In this document: piece by piece, positions 7,571-17,002 of the stretch
Layout of the letters: the number at the start of each line of letters is the position of its first letter
Numbering within the stretch: position 1 is the stretch's first letter
Assembly (NCBI RefSeq): GCF_024346975.1
Contig: NZ_AP024886.1
Location: 310,001-374,000, forward strand
DNA length: 64,000 bases
Direction: 5' to 3'
From: Vibrio neonatus
Lineage (GTDB): Bacteria; Pseudomonadota; Gammaproteobacteria; Enterobacterales; Vibrionaceae
Program-made: the position numbers and the translations under genes
Notes under the pieces: model-generated
What the model was told of the DNA's origin: nothing
The model's database searches: none
The model's input: only the letters and a program-made list of their open reading frames with translations

Positions 7571-10438
7571 TCACTCTTCCACATACTCATCAATACTTGG
7601 ACAAGTACAAATCAAGTTGCGGTCACCATACACGTTGTCAACGCGGTTTACGGTTGGCCAGTATTTCCAAATGCTTTGTGATTTGGATGGGAAGGCGCCA
7701 ATTTCGCGTGAGTATGGGTGATCCCATTCGTTGCTGGCTAGGTCAACTTGGGTGTGTGGAGCGTTAACTAGTGGGTTGTTGTCTAGTGGCCATTCGCCGT
7801 CGCGGACTTTGTTCATCTCTTTGCGGATGGCGACCATAGCGTCACAGAAACGGTTTAGCTCTTCTAAGTCTTCTGACTCAGTTGGCTCAATCATTAATGT
7901 GCCGGCTACAGGGAATGACATGGTCGGCGCGTGGAAACCGTAGTCCATTAGGCGTTTTGCGATGTCTTCTTCGCTGATCCCTGTCTCTTCTTTTAGAGGG
8001 CGGATATCGATAATACATTCGTGTGCAACACGGCCGTTTTTACCACGGTACAATACAGGGTAGTAAGGCAGTAAACGTTCCATCACGTAGTTGGCGTTTA
8101 GGATCGCAACTTCTGTGGCTTTGGTTAAGCCTTGCTCGCCCATCATGGCGATGTATGCCCAAGAGATAGGTAAGATGGAAGCGCTGCCCATATCTGCTGC
8201 AGAGATAGAGTAATCTTGACCGTGTTCACCGTTTTCGATGTGACCCGGTAGGAATGGGGCAAGGTGAGATTTAACACCGATTGGACCCATACCAGGACCG
8301 CCGCCGCCGTGCGGGATACAGAATGTTTTGTGTAGGTTAAGGTGCGATACGTCAGAGCCGATAAAGCCTGGGCTGGTAAGGCCAACCTGTGCGTTCATGT
8401 TTGCGCCATCTAGGTACACTTGACCGCCCGCGGCGTGCACCATTTCGCAGACTTCTTTTACTTGCTCTTCAAACACGCCGTGTGTTGAAGGGTAAGTGAT
8501 CATGATGCTAGATAGGTTATCAGCGTGTTTTTCGATTTTAGCGCTTAGATCTGCCATATCGATGTTGCCATCGTCATCACATTTCACAACAACTACTTTT
8601 AGCGACACCATAGAGGCTGATGCTGGGTTTGTGCCGTGCGCAGAGCTTGGGATCAAGCAGACGTTACGATGGCCTTCGCCGCGTGATTGGTGGTAACGCT
8701 GAATGGCAATTAGACCGGCGTATTCACCAGAAGCGCCTGAGTTTGGTTGCAAAGAGAAATCGTCGTAGCCGGTGATTTCACACAGCTTAGCTTTAAGATC
8801 TTTTGCCAGTGCAGTGTAACCTGCGGCTTGCTCGGTAGGAGCAAACGGGTGAATTGAACCAAATTCTGGCCAAGTCACTGGAATCATTTCTGCGGCAGCG
8901 TTGAGCTTCATAGTACAAGAGCCCAGCGGGATCATGCCGTGCGTTAACGAGAAGTCTTTGTTTTCAAGTTGTTTTAGGTAACGCATCATCTGAGTTTCAC
9001 TGTGATAAGTGTTGAACACAGGGTGCGTTAGGAAGCTTGAACTACGGCGACAATCTTCAGGGATTGCGGCAAATTCGTTTTGTGATACTTCGTTGCTTAG
9101 CGCTTCAATTGATTCGCTGACTTGGAAGACACTAAACAGTGCAACAATGTCGGCAACGGTTGTGGTTTCATCAAAACTTACGCCTAGCTTGCCATCCAGT
9201 TTGCGAAGGTTGATGTTATCGCGTTGCGCTGCGCCATAAAGCGCGTCTGTTCTATCACCCGTTGCGATAGTCAGCGTATCAAAGAAAGAATTGTGGCAAA
9301 GCTCGTAACCTTGTTTGGTTAAGCCAGCAGCCAAAATTGCAGTCATGTGATGGGTGCGACGAGCAATGGTTTTTAAACCTTCACAGCCGTGGAATACCGC
9401 ATAGAACGCCGCCATGTTAGCCAGCAATGCTTGCGCGGTACAAATGTTTGAAGTCGCTTTTTCGCGGCGGATGTGTTGCTCACGAGTTTGCATTGCCATG
9501 CGCAGTGCTTGGTTGCCGTTTTTATCGATAGACACACCGATAACGCGCCCCGGCATAGTACGCTTGTGTTTGTCACGCGTAGCCATAAATGCCGCGTGAG
9601 GACCGCCATAGCCCATAGGTACGCCAAAGCGCTGAGCTGAACCGATGACTACATCTGCGCCCATTTCGCCAGCTGGCTTTAACAGCGTTGAAGCGAGCAG
9701 GTCGGTCGCAATAGTCACTAAGGTTTTATTGGCTTGTGCTTGGCTGATGATATCCGTGAGATCGCGAACTTCGCCTGTAGTGTTTGGGTATTGAAGTAGT
9801 GCGCCAAATACATCTTGCTCAGGTAAAGAGTCCGTTGCGCCAACTACAACGTCAAAGCCAATAAACTCTGCGCGAGTTTTTACAACTTCAATTGTTTGTG
9901 GGTGAACATCATCGGCGACAAAGAAGGTTTTGCTTTTGCTTTTGCCGGCACGTTTACAAAGAGTCATCGCTTCAGCGGCGGCTGTCGCTTCATCCAGTAG
10001 AGAAGCGTTCGCAATCTCCATACCGGTAAGGTCGATGATCATTTGTTGGTAGTTCAGTAGGGCTTCAAGACGACCTTGAGAAATCTCTGGCTGATACGGC
10101 GTGTATGCTGTGTACCAACCTGGGTTTTCTAGTACGTTGCGTAAGATAACGTTTGGCGTAAAGGTGTTGTAGTAACCTTGGCCAATAAAGGTACGCTTGA
10201 CTTGGTTTTGCTGAGCAAACTTTTTCATCTCTTCTAGCATGCCTGCTTCGCTAAGCGGCGCGTCTAGAGTCAATGGTTTTTCCAGCTGGATTTGCTGCGG
10301 CACGGTTTGTTGCACCAATTCATTTAGGCTTGTCGCTTTAATGCGCTCAAGCATTTTTTGTTGGTCAGCTAAGTTGGGACCGTTATGTCGTGAAACAAAC
10401 TCGTTGTCTGTACTTAAACTGCGTAGTAGATCAGTCAT
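7571..10438 (-). CDS. gcvP: Glycine dehydrogenase (decarboxylating), P-protein
   Basis: 955 residues, the normal length for the single-chain P-protein. It decarboxylates glycine with pyridoxal phosphate and passes the aminomethyl group to the lipoyl arm of GcvH. The PLP lysine is Lys704 in LNLHKTF, followed by the glycine-rich [17 protein letters not shown]. Other landmarks are FIGQGYYNT near the N-terminus and [10 protein letters not shown] at the start of the second half. AAGGAATT precedes the ATG. It lies 209 bp downstream of gcvH on the same strand; in many vibrios glyA is also in this cluster, but not here. Confidence 0.98.
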   Translation of the reverse strand: MTDLLRSLSTDNEFVSRHNGPNLADQQKMLERIKATSLNELVQQTVPQQIQLEKPLTLDAPLSEAGMLEEMKKFAQQNQVKRTFIGQGYYNTFTPNVILRNVLENPGWYTAYTPYQPEISQGRLEALLNYQQMIIDLTGMEIANASLLDEATAAAEAMTLCKRAGKSKSKTFFVADDVHPQTIEVVKTRAEFIGFDVVVGATDSLPEQDVFGALLQYPNTTGEVRDLTDIISQAQANKTLVTIATDLLASTLLKPAGEMGADVVIGSAQRFGVPMGYGGPHAAFMATRDKHKRTMPGRVIGVSIDKNGNQALRMAMQTREQHIRREKATSNICTAQALLANMAAFYAVFHGCEGLKTIARRTHHMTAILAAGLTKQGYELCHNSFFDTLTIATGDRTDALYGAAQRDNINLRKLDGKLGVSFDETTTVADIVALFSVFQVSESIEALSNEVSQNEFAAIPEDCRRSSSFLTHPVFNTYHSETQMMRYLKQLENKDFSLTHGMIPLGSCTMKLNAAAEMIPVTWPEFGSIHPFAPTEQAAGYTALAKDLKAKLCEITGYDDFSLQPNSGASGEYAGLIAIQRYHQSRGEGHRNVCLIPSSAHGTNPASASMVSLKVVVVKCDDDGNIDMADLSAKIEKHADNLSSIMITYPSTHGVFEEQVKEVCEMVHAAGGQVYLDGANMNAQVGLTSPGFIGSDVSHLNLHKTFCIPHGGGGPGMGPIGVKSHLAPFLPGHIENGEHGQDYSISAADMGSASILPISWAYIAMMGEQGLTKATEVAILNANYVMERLLPYYPVLYRGKNGRVAHECIIDIRPLKEETGISEEDIAKRLMDYGFHAPTMSFPVAGTLMIEPTESEDLEELNRFCDAMVAIRKEMNKVRDGEWPLDNNPLVNAPHTQVDLASNEWDHPYSREIGAFPSKSQSIWKYWPTVNRVDNVYGDRNLICTCPSIDEYVEE

Positions 10439-10584
10439 AATTCCTTTATACCTTACTTGAAGCCTTACTATGAGACTTTAGGTGTTAGTCAATTTCCTAG
10501 ATGCATAAGCAAAGAGTGTTAATAGCCCGCTGTGGATATGCAGTGATGTCGCTCTGTTACTTTTACGTGTCTCTAAATGGCAAG

Positions 10585-10610
10585 ATCCCCGCAATCGCGG
10601 GGATTTTTTG
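10585..10610 (+). terminator. Terminator-like hairpin in the gcvH-gcvP gap, oriented for plus-strand transcription
   Basis: An 8-bp perfect stem ATCCCCGC / GCGGGGAT (10585-10592, 10597-10604) with loop AATC is followed by a run of T on the plus strand. On the minus strand, where both flanking genes lie, the A-run precedes the hairpin and no U-tract follows. It therefore looks like a terminator for an unannotated plus-strand transcript, or a weak attenuator between gcvH and gcvP. Confidence 0.55.
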
Positions 10611-10647
10611 AATTTATTGTTTTTACTCAATAAACTCGGACTACAGC

Positions 10648-11028
10648 TTACTCGTCTTCGATGCTCGCTAAGTAGTCTTCTGCGTTTGTTAAGTTGTCTA
10701 GCTCTGAAGGATCTTCAAGCTTCACTTTAACAATCCAACCGCCTTCGTACGGTTCTTCGTTGATCAATTCAGGGCTGTCTTCTAGCTCTTCATTAATTTC
10801 AACAATTTCACCCGTAATTGGAGCGTAGATGTCAGACGCTGCTTTTACAGATTCAACAAGAGAGAAGCTATCACCTGCTTCAATGCTGTCTTCTACTTCT
10901 GGTAGGTCGACAAAAACAACATCACCAAGCATTTGTTGAGCGTGCTCTGAAATACCGATTGTCACAGTACCATCACCGTTGTCTTTCACCCACTCATGGC
11001 TATCAGCAAACTTTAGAGTGTTGTCCAT
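10648..11028 (-). CDS. gcvH: Glycine cleavage system H protein
   Basis: 126 residues. GcvH carries the lipoyl arm that shuttles the aminomethyl group between the P, T and L proteins. The lipoyl-attachment lysine is Lys62 in [15 protein letters not shown], as in the family. The acidic C-terminus is usual. GGAG before the ATG is a good ribosome site. It is divergent from the XRE-cupin regulator, with a TTTCC-N4-GGAAA palindrome in the shared upstream region. Confidence 0.98.
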   Translation of the reverse strand: MDNTLKFADSHEWVKDNGDGTVTIGISEHAQQMLGDVVFVDLPEVEDSIEAGDSFSLVESVKAASDIYAPITGEIVEINEELEDSPELINEEPYEGGWIVKVKLEDPSELDNLTNAEDYLASIEDE

Positions 11029-11118
11029 TTTGAATCTCCAACTTAATCAGATTGAAATTAATAAAAATTTTGTATTGAAGATAAAATAAACTGAGTTGTG
11101 TACATTCTCAAGTCGAAA

Positions 11119-11132
11119 TTTCCTATTGGAAA
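11119..11132. promoter_or_regulatory. Candidate operator of the XRE-cupin regulator
   Basis: Palindrome TTTCCTATTGGAAA between gcvH and the regulator gene. The same TTTCCTA word occurs upstream of gcvT (11915-11921) and in the gcvH-gcvP gap (10493-10499). Occurrence in all three glycine-cleavage upstream regions suggests the site of the neighbouring regulator. Confidence 0.5.
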
Positions 11133-11253
11133 CAAAAAATTCAACTTTGCTACTTATTTCTCACTAAATCTTCTCTTATGCTCTTCATACGAAGGCGCTT
11201 TTAAGGCACACTTTTTCATAAGATATTTTTATTAATTTTATGTGAAGGGCCTC

Positions 11254-11877
11254 ATGAAAGAACCGACATTGGATGAATATCCATCGCTTAGCGTAGAGAA
11301 GTCCTCCGTTGAAAACAGTGTAGAGCCACTAAAGCTAGGCGAAAAAATCAAAACGATTCGTAGCCAGCTTGGTTTGACATTGGAAGAGGCGAGTCAGCGC
11401 ACTGGCTTGGCTCGTTCAACGTTAAGTAAAATTGAGAATGAACAAATTAGCCCGACGTTTCAGGCGATGCAAAAATTAGCCAATGGCCTAAATATTGATA
11501 TGCCTCAATTATTCGCACCGCCCGAAAATAAAGGCGCGAGCGGTCGTCGAGACATTACATTGAAAGGCATGGGTAAACCGCATCCAACCGTGACCTATGA
11601 GCATGAATTGCTTGCTACTGAAATGTCGCAAAAGAAAATGATGCCGTTTAAATCTTTGATTCATGCACGCAGTTTTGATGAGTTTCAAGGTTGGGTTCGC
11701 CATGATGGAGAAGAGTTTTTATTGATACTTTCTGGTGAAGTTCTTTTCTATTCAGAATTTTATGAGCCTTTAGTGCTTGCTGAAGGCGATAGCGTCTATT
11801 ACGACGCAAACATGGGACACGCATTGATTTCACGCAGTGAACAAGATGCACAAATCCTATGGGTAACAGCCAAATAA
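11254..11877 (+). CDS. XRE-cupin transcriptional regulator, probable glycine-cleavage regulator
   Basis: 207 residues. The N-terminal XRE helix-turn-helix (about residues 28-85) contains IRSQLGLTLEEASQRTGLA and the recognition part STLSKIENEQISPTF. The C-terminal cupin barrel (about 125-200) probably senses a small ligand. The ATG at 11254 is preferred because AAGG lies at good spacing before it; a GTG at 11242 would put the ribosome site inside the gene. Its place between divergent gcvH and gcvT and the shared TTTCCTA motifs suggest it controls this locus, perhaps in response to glycine; the ligand is inference. Confidence 0.85.
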   Translation: MKEPTLDEYPSLSVEKSSVENSVEPLKLGEKIKTIRSQLGLTLEEASQRTGLARSTLSKIENEQISPTFQAMQKLANGLNIDMPQLFAPPENKGASGRRDITLKGMGKPHPTVTYEHELLATEMSQKKMMPFKSLIHARSFDEFQGWVRHDGEEFLLILSGEVLFYSEFYEPLVLAEGDSVYYDANMGHALISRSEQDAQILWVTAK

Positions 11878-11913
11878 ACCACGGCTAATGTAGTGGTTGT
11901 GTTAAGAGATGAA

Positions 11914-11943
11914 GTTTCCTATAGTGACAGCAAACGTTTGCTT
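11914..11943 (+). promoter_or_regulatory. gcvT control region: TTTCCTA site plus PurR-like box
   Basis: GTTTCCTATAGTGAC (11914-11928) shares its left half with the palindrome upstream of gcvH. Immediately after it, AGCAAACGTTTGCT (11929-11942) is a perfect 14-bp palindrome; the 16-base window 11928-11943 agrees with the E. coli PurR consensus ANGCAANCGNTTNCNT at all fixed positions except the first. PurR represses gcvTHP and glyA in E. coli, so joint control by PurR and the XRE-cupin protein is plausible. Confidence 0.65.
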
Positions 11944-12029
11944 TGATTAAGAAACAGAATCAATCATAAAGAATATGTTGCTCTAAACCACATCAACAAT
12001 TGGGATTAGAGCGCGACTAAGGAGAGACA

Positions 12030-13148
12030 ATGACTGAAGCTTTACTAAAGACCCCGCTGCATGCTTTACATGTAGAACACGGTGCAAAAATGGTGCCTTT
12101 TGCCGGCTACGATATGCCAGTGCAATATCCATTAGGGGTTAAAAAAGAGCACTTACATACGCGTGATGCGGTCGGTCTTTTCGATGTTTCCCATATGGGA
12201 CAACTGCGCCTAATAGGTGAAAATGCGGCGGCAACACTAGAAGCTTTAGTTCCGGTAGATATTATTGATTTGCCAAACGGTAATCAGCGTTATGCCTTCT
12301 TTACCAATGAACAAGGCGGCATCATGGACGATTTAATGGTGGCTAACCTTGGCGATCATTTGTTTGTGGTAGTGAATGCGGCGTGTAAAGAGCAAGATAT
12401 TGCACACTTAAGAGCCAACCTTTTAGACGGTGTTGAGCTAGAAGTGCTTGAAGATCGCGCTTTGCTTGCACTGCAAGGGCCAAAAGCGGTAGATGTATTA
12501 GCCACTTTAAACCCTGCGGTTAAAGAGATGGTGTTTATGGATGTAGCGCGACTTGAGCTACTGGGTGTTGAATGTATCGTCAGCCGTTCAGGTTACACGG
12601 GCGAAGATGGCTTTGAAATTTCAGTGCCAAGTGAGCAAGCAGCAGCGCTTGCTAACACGCTAACGGATTCTGATTTAGTAGAATGGATTGGTTTAGGTGC
12701 TCGTGATTCACTTCGCCTTGAATGTGGTCTTTGTCTTTACGGTCACGATCTTGATACAACCACGACACCTGTTGAAGCAAGCTTGCTTTGGGGTATTAGT
12801 AAAGTCCGTCGCGCTGATGGTCAGCGTGCAGGCGGTTTCCCTGGCGCCGATATCATCCTTGAGCAAATTGCGACAAAAGACGTAAAACGTAAACGTGTCG
12901 GCCTAGTTGGGCAAACCAAAGCGCCAGTACGTGAAGGCTGCAAGCTGTTTGATGCCAACGATGTTGAAGTGGGCATTGTAACCAGTGGTACAGCGGGCCC
13001 TAACGCAGGTAAGCCGGTGTCTATGGCTTATGTGCGCAGTGATTTGATGGCAGTAGGCACAGAGATCTTCGCCGAAGTACGCGGTAAAAAACTGCCGATG
13101 ACGGTTGAGAAAATGCCGTTTGTACCTCAACGTTACTATCGCGGATAA
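12030..13148 (+). CDS. gcvT: Glycine cleavage system aminomethyltransferase, T protein
   Basis: 372 residues, normal length. It releases ammonia from the GcvH-bound aminomethyl group and transfers the one-carbon unit to tetrahydrofolate. The family blocks VPFAGYDMPVQYP, GLFDVSHMGQ, SRSGYTGEDGFEI and the C-terminal beta-domain VGIVTSGTAGPN are present. AAGGAGA precedes the ATG at ideal spacing. It is followed after only 8 bases by an ABM-domain gene, so the three genes 12030-14082 form one transcription unit. A PurR-like box lies upstream. Confidence 0.97.
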   Translation: MTEALLKTPLHALHVEHGAKMVPFAGYDMPVQYPLGVKKEHLHTRDAVGLFDVSHMGQLRLIGENAAATLEALVPVDIIDLPNGNQRYAFFTNEQGGIMDDLMVANLGDHLFVVVNAACKEQDIAHLRANLLDGVELEVLEDRALLALQGPKAVDVLATLNPAVKEMVFMDVARLELLGVECIVSRSGYTGEDGFEISVPSEQAAALANTLTDSDLVEWIGLGARDSLRLECGLCLYGHDLDTTTTPVEASLLWGISKVRRADGQRAGGFPGADIILEQIATKDVKRKRVGLVGQTKAPVREGCKLFDANDVEVGIVTSGTAGPNAGKPVSMAYVRSDLMAVGTEIFAEVRGKKLPMTVEKMPFVPQRYYRG

Positions 13149-13156
13149 TCACCGTT

Positions 13157-13441
13157 ATGGCTAAGGTGATATTGTCAGGCTACATCATTGTGCCTGACAA
13201 AGACCTTGACGCCGTTCTCCATGCTTTGCCTGAGCACATTCGTTTGACTCAGGCAGAGTGTGGCAATATAACTTTTCGTGTTCAACAATCAGCGGACACA
13301 CCACAACGCTTCGATGTCTACGAAGAGTTTATCGATAAACCCTCCTTTGAATTTCATCAACGCCGAGTAAAAAACTCTTTTTGGGGCAAGGTTACTGCCG
13401 ATGTTTCTCGACACTATGATATTGTTATAAAAGCCGAATAA
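13157..13441 (+). CDS. Antibiotic-biosynthesis-monooxygenase (ABM) fold protein
   Basis: 94 residues, the size of a single ABM/YgiN-type ferredoxin-like domain. VILSGYIIVPDKDLDAVL forms the first strand and helix. The FRVQQSADTPQRFDVYEEF block and the His in the following FEFHQRRV match the family pattern, in which a dimer forms a pocket for a quinone-like or aromatic substrate. Actual activity is unknown. It lies 8 bp after gcvT and 23 bp before an FAH-family gene; such a pairing suggests oxidative turnover of some side metabolite, but this is inference. Confidence 0.75.
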   Translation: MAKVILSGYIIVPDKDLDAVLHALPEHIRLTQAECGNITFRVQQSADTPQRFDVYEEFIDKPSFEFHQRRVKNSFWGKVTADVSRHYDIVIKAE

Positions 13442-13464
13442 TTCAGATATAAGGGTTTCAAAGT

Positions 13465-14082
13465 ATGCCATTAAATACGGTTCGCGCTCTAAATCAAATT
13501 TATACGCCAAGTAAAATTGTCTGTGTTGGCCGCAACTATGTGGCTCATATTGAAGAGTTAGGAAATGAAATCCCTGAAGATATGGTGGTTTTCTTAAAAC
13601 CTAATTCATCAATTAGTACAACTTTACACGGCGATAAAGGTGAAGCACTGCACTATGAAGCCGAGCTGAGCTTTTTGGTGAAAGAGGGCGAATTTAAAGC
13701 GGTGGCATTGGGGTTAGATCTTACCAAGCGTGAGAGTCAAACTCGCCTTCGAAATAAGGGCTTGCCTTGGGAGCGTGCGAAAGCATTTGATGGCTCGGCG
13801 TTATTTTCCGAATTTGTGCCGTTTGATCCCGCAGGCCCCGATTTATCTTTGCAGCTTTGGATTAATGACACTTTGATTCAACAAGGCGGAGTTGAGTTAA
13901 TGCTGTATCCACCAAAGGTAATAAAAGAGCAGCTTGCTCAGTTTATGACGCTTGAAGAGGGTGATGTAGTGATGACAGGCACACCAAAAGGTGTAGGGGT
14001 TGTGAATAAAGGTGATTGCTTTGTAGGGCGAGTCTTACAAGGTGAACAATGCCTAGTTGAACACACTTGGGTAGCCAAATAA
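13465..14082 (+). CDS. Fumarylacetoacetate hydrolase (FAH) family protein
   Basis: 205 residues, the short bacterial FAH form (acylpyruvase / oxaloacetate decarboxylase type). The opening KIVCVGRNYVAHIEELG and the metal-binding pair in HYEAELSFLV (ExE) are typical, with the third ligand probably Asp in GLDLTKR. KGLPWERAKAFDGSA and the closing DVVMTGTPKGVG also match. These enzymes hydrolyse or decarboxylate acylpyruvates or oxaloacetate with Mg2+ or Mn2+; the exact substrate cannot be read from the sequence. It is the last gene of the gcvT operon and is followed by a strong terminator. Confidence 0.88.
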   Translation: MPLNTVRALNQIYTPSKIVCVGRNYVAHIEELGNEIPEDMVVFLKPNSSISTTLHGDKGEALHYEAELSFLVKEGEFKAVALGLDLTKRESQTRLRNKGLPWERAKAFDGSALFSEFVPFDPAGPDLSLQLWINDTLIQQGGVELMLYPPKVIKEQLAQFMTLEEGDVVMTGTPKGVGVVNKGDCFVGRVLQGEQCLVEHTWVAK

Positions 14083-14138
14083 CGCCTTTGCTATTTGCTT
14101 TTGATATTTAATATTCATTATTAATGCATTGCTTATAA

Positions 14139-14176
14139 AATAAACCCTACTAAAAGTAGTAGGGTTTATTTTTTTG
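14139..14176 (+). terminator. Terminator of the gcvT operon
   Basis: Long perfect stem around ACCCTACTA / TAGTAGGGT (14139-14152, 14157-14170), loop AAAG, followed by a run of T. It ends the gcvT-ABM-FAH unit. Confidence 0.9.
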
Positions 14177-14307
14177 TTTATGCAAATGATTCTTAGTGTT
14201 AATTCAACAATAAACCATTTGAATTATGTATGTATTTAATGAATTTTAATGTCATTATGAAAACTTCAAGTTGTTGTATATTAAATGTTTTATGATATAT
14301 AAATAAA

Positions 14308-14323
14308 AAGCAAACGTTTATAT
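14308..14323 (+). promoter_or_regulatory. PurR-like box upstream of codBA
   Basis: AAGCAAACGTTTATAT matches the E. coli PurR consensus ANGCAANCGNTTNCNT at all fixed positions but one. codBA is a PurR target in E. coli. It lies about 105 bases before the codB start. Confidence 0.6.
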
Positions 14324-14428
14324 GTTTCAAAATAAATTGACTCTGTAATTTATATCACCATAATATTGTCCGTTTGTGTGAAATTTACACATATACGGTC
14401 TTTTGGTTTATGTAGTACGGAGATAAAA

Positions 14429-15667
14429 ATGGCAAGCGACAACAATTACAGTCTTGGTCCGGTTCCGGCGAATGCTCGAAAGGGTATGGCATCACTTACA
14501 ATGGTGATGTTAGGGCTTACTTTCTTCTCAGCAAGTATGTGGACAGGTGGCTCACTAGGTACAGGGCTTAACTTTAACGATTTCTTCCTCGCCGTGATTA
14601 TCGGCAACCTTATTCTAGGTATTTACACTTCTTTTCTTGGCTACATCGGCGCTTCTACCGGACTTTCCACTCACTTATTAGCTCGCTTCTCTTTTGGTAC
14701 TAAAGGTTCTTGGTTGCCGTCGGCACTACTTGGCGGAACTCAAGTGGGTTGGTTTGGCGTGGGTGTGGCTATGTTTGCTATTCCTGTGCAAAAAGCGACT
14801 GGCATTGATACCAATGTTTTGATTGTTGTATCTGGCCTACTAATGACGGGTACAGTTTACTTTGGCATTAAGGCACTAATGGTGTTATCAGCTATCGCCG
14901 TTCCTGCTATTGCGGTATTAGGTGGATATTCGGTATTGACTGCGGTGCACTCAGTGGGCGGTTTAGACCAATTGCAACTTATTCAACCTGAAACACCAAT
15001 CGATTTCTCGGTTGCGTTAGCTATGGTTGTGGGCTCATTTATCAGTGCGGGTACGTTGACTGCCGATTTTGTGCGCTTTGGTAAAAAAGCCTCTGGCGCT
15101 GTAGTGATCACTATGGTGGCATTCTTTATCGGCAACTCTTTAATGTTTATCTTTGGCGCGGCAGGCGCAGCTGTGACCGGCCAAGCCGATATTTCTGATG
15201 TGATGATGGCTCAGGGCTTATTGCTTCCTGCAATTGTGGTATTAGGTCTTAATATTTGGACGACTAACGAGAATGCGCTCTACGCGTCTGGCCTAGGGTT
15301 TTCGAACATTACTGGCCGCTCAAGCACCATGCTTTCTATCATTAACGGCTTGATTGGTACTGTATTTGCTTTATGGCTGTACAATAACTTTGTGGGTTGG
15401 TTAACCTTCTTGTCGTTGGCGATTCCACCGATTGGCGGCGTTATCATTGCCGACTTTGTGATGAACAAAGAGCGTTACAAAAATTTCGCGAAAGCTGAGT
15501 TTGTCACCGTTAATTGGGCAGCAATTATTGCGGTAGCGATTGGCGTGGCTGCGGGTGCATTTATCCCAGGCATCGTACCTTTAAATGCGGTATTGGGCGG
15601 CGCTATTTCTTATGTGATATTAAACCCAGCATTAAACAAAAAATCACTTGATAAACAAATGGCGTAA
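14429..15667 (+). CDS. codB: Cytosine permease
   Basis: 412 residues of the NCS1 family with about 12 membrane helices; it imports cytosine with a cation. The N-terminus NNYSLGPVPANARKGMASL and the following LTFFSASMWTGGSLGTGL are close to CodB. LGLNIWTTNENALYASGLG corresponds to a conserved helix-8 region. The ATG at 14429 has ACGGAGA just upstream; an in-frame ATG at 14366 would add 21 residues not seen in the family. codA follows after 9 bases, so the two genes are co-transcribed. Confidence 0.93.
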   Translation: MASDNNYSLGPVPANARKGMASLTMVMLGLTFFSASMWTGGSLGTGLNFNDFFLAVIIGNLILGIYTSFLGYIGASTGLSTHLLARFSFGTKGSWLPSALLGGTQVGWFGVGVAMFAIPVQKATGIDTNVLIVVSGLLMTGTVYFGIKALMVLSAIAVPAIAVLGGYSVLTAVHSVGGLDQLQLIQPETPIDFSVALAMVVGSFISAGTLTADFVRFGKKASGAVVITMVAFFIGNSLMFIFGAAGAAVTGQADISDVMMAQGLLLPAIVVLGLNIWTTNENALYASGLGFSNITGRSSTMLSIINGLIGTVFALWLYNNFVGWLTFLSLAIPPIGGVIIADFVMNKERYKNFAKAEFVTVNWAAIIAVAIGVAAGAFIPGIVPLNAVLGGAISYVILNPALNKKSLDKQMA

Positions 15668-15676
15668 CGGTGCATT

Positions 15677-16954
15677 ATGACTTCACTATTAATTAATAAC
15701 GCTCACTTGGCGGATAACAGCGATCTGCAACAGATTTTAATCGAAGACGGTAAATTTAAACGCATTGCTGATGCGAACTCGATTACTGAATTTAATGGCA
15801 AAACGCTAGATGCTGAAGGTGGATTAGTGGTCGCTCCTTTTTGTGAGCCACATATCCATTTAGATGCTACGCAAACAGCGGGTGAGCCTAGCTGGAATAT
15901 CTCAGGTACTTTATTTGAGGGGATTGAGCGTTGGGCTGAGCGCAAGCAAACCCTAACCATTGAAGACGTAAAATCTAGAGCAAAACAAACCTTAAAATGG
16001 CAAATAGCCAATGGTATTCAGCATGTTAGAACTCATGTTGATGTCTCTGATCCTACGTTGTTGGCACTGCGCGCTTTAGTCGAAGTACGTGAAGAAATGA
16101 AGCAATGGGTAGATATCCAAATTGTGGCATTTCCTCAAGAAGGCATCTTGTCTTACCCTAACGGTAAAGAGCTATTAGAAGAAGCCGTACAGCTTGGTGC
16201 AGATGTCATTGGCGCTATTCCACACTTCGAGTTTACTCGTGAATATGGGGTGGAATCGCTGCATTTTGCTTTTGAATTAGCGCGTAAATACGACTGCTTG
16301 ATTGATGTGCATTGTGATGAAATTGACGATGAGCAATCGCGATTTGTCGAAACTCTAGCGGCATTGGCCCATAAATACCAAATGGGCGATAAGGTGACGG
16401 CAAGTCACACCACTGCAATGGGCTCATACAATGGGGCTTACGCTTCTCGTTTGTTCCGCTTGCTTAAAATGTCAGGCATTAGCTTTGTGGCAAACCCACT
16501 AGTGAATACTCATTTGCAAGGTCGATTTGATGACTATCCTAAGCGTCGCGGTATTACCCGAGTCAAAGAGATGCTAGAAGCGAATATCAACGTCTGTTTT
16601 GGTCACGATGATGTGTTTGACCCTTGGTATCCATTGGGCACCGCAAACATGCTTCAAGTGCTGCATATGGGGCTACATGTCACGCAAGTGATGGGTTACG
16701 ATCAGATAAACCAATCATTAGATTTGATCAGCACCAACTCTGCCAAGGCGTTAAATATTCAAGACCAATACGGCATTGAAGAGGGCAAACCTGGTAGCCT
16801 TCTTATCCTTCCTGCAGAAAATGGTTTTGACGCTGTGCGTCGCCAAGTTCCTGTGCGTTATTCTGTTCGTCACGGACAGGTGATTGCAGAGACGAAACCT
16901 GCACAAACTTCTATTCACTTAGATGAAAGTGAAGAAGTGACTTATAAGCGTTAA
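15677..16954 (+). CDS. codA: Cytosine deaminase
   Basis: 425 residues of the amidohydrolase superfamily; it converts cytosine to uracil and ammonia. Metal ligands are visible as His59 and His61 in EPHIHLDAT, the HCDE motif (His and catalytic Glu), [11 protein letters not shown] (His) and GHDDVFDPW (Asp), all as in E. coli CodA. NITEF-like segments at the start form the small beta-sandwich domain. With codB it forms a pyrimidine salvage unit; the shared upstream PurR-like box suggests repression when purines are plentiful. Confidence 0.96.
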   Translation: MTSLLINNAHLADNSDLQQILIEDGKFKRIADANSITEFNGKTLDAEGGLVVAPFCEPHIHLDATQTAGEPSWNISGTLFEGIERWAERKQTLTIEDVKSRAKQTLKWQIANGIQHVRTHVDVSDPTLLALRALVEVREEMKQWVDIQIVAFPQEGILSYPNGKELLEEAVQLGADVIGAIPHFEFTREYGVESLHFAFELARKYDCLIDVHCDEIDDEQSRFVETLAALAHKYQMGDKVTASHTTAMGSYNGAYASRLFRLLKMSGISFVANPLVNTHLQGRFDDYPKRRGITRVKEMLEANINVCFGHDDVFDPWYPLGTANMLQVLHMGLHVTQVMGYDQINQSLDLISTNSAKALNIQDQYGIEEGKPGSLLILPAENGFDAVRRQVPVRYSVRHGQVIAETKPAQTSIHLDESEEVTYKR

Positions 16955-16967
16955 TACTTAACTAGTG

Positions 16968-17002
16968 GGCGCAACCCTTGGTATTTATTGAAGGGTTGTG
17001 CC
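16968..17002 (+). terminator. Possible codBA terminator hairpin
   Basis: Stem GGCGCAACCCTT / AAGGGTTGTGCC (16968-16979, 16991-17002; 12 bp with one G-T pair) 13 bases after the codA stop. There is no U-tract after it, so termination would be factor-assisted or weak. Confidence 0.45.

Noticed and set aside
10818..11033. Plus-strand open frame opposite gcvH
   Set aside because: A shadow of gcvH with no ribosome site or recognisable motif.
11878..12029. Glycine riboswitch upstream of gcvT (also looked for before gcvP)
   Set aside because: No glycine-aptamer core could be found by eye on the coding strand; a PurR-like palindrome and the TTTCCTA motif explain the region better. A covariance-model search would settle it.
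14375..14391. CRP site upstream of codB (TGTGT-N7-ACACA)
   Set aside because: Spacing and half-sites do not fit the TGTGA-N6-TCACA consensus well enough.
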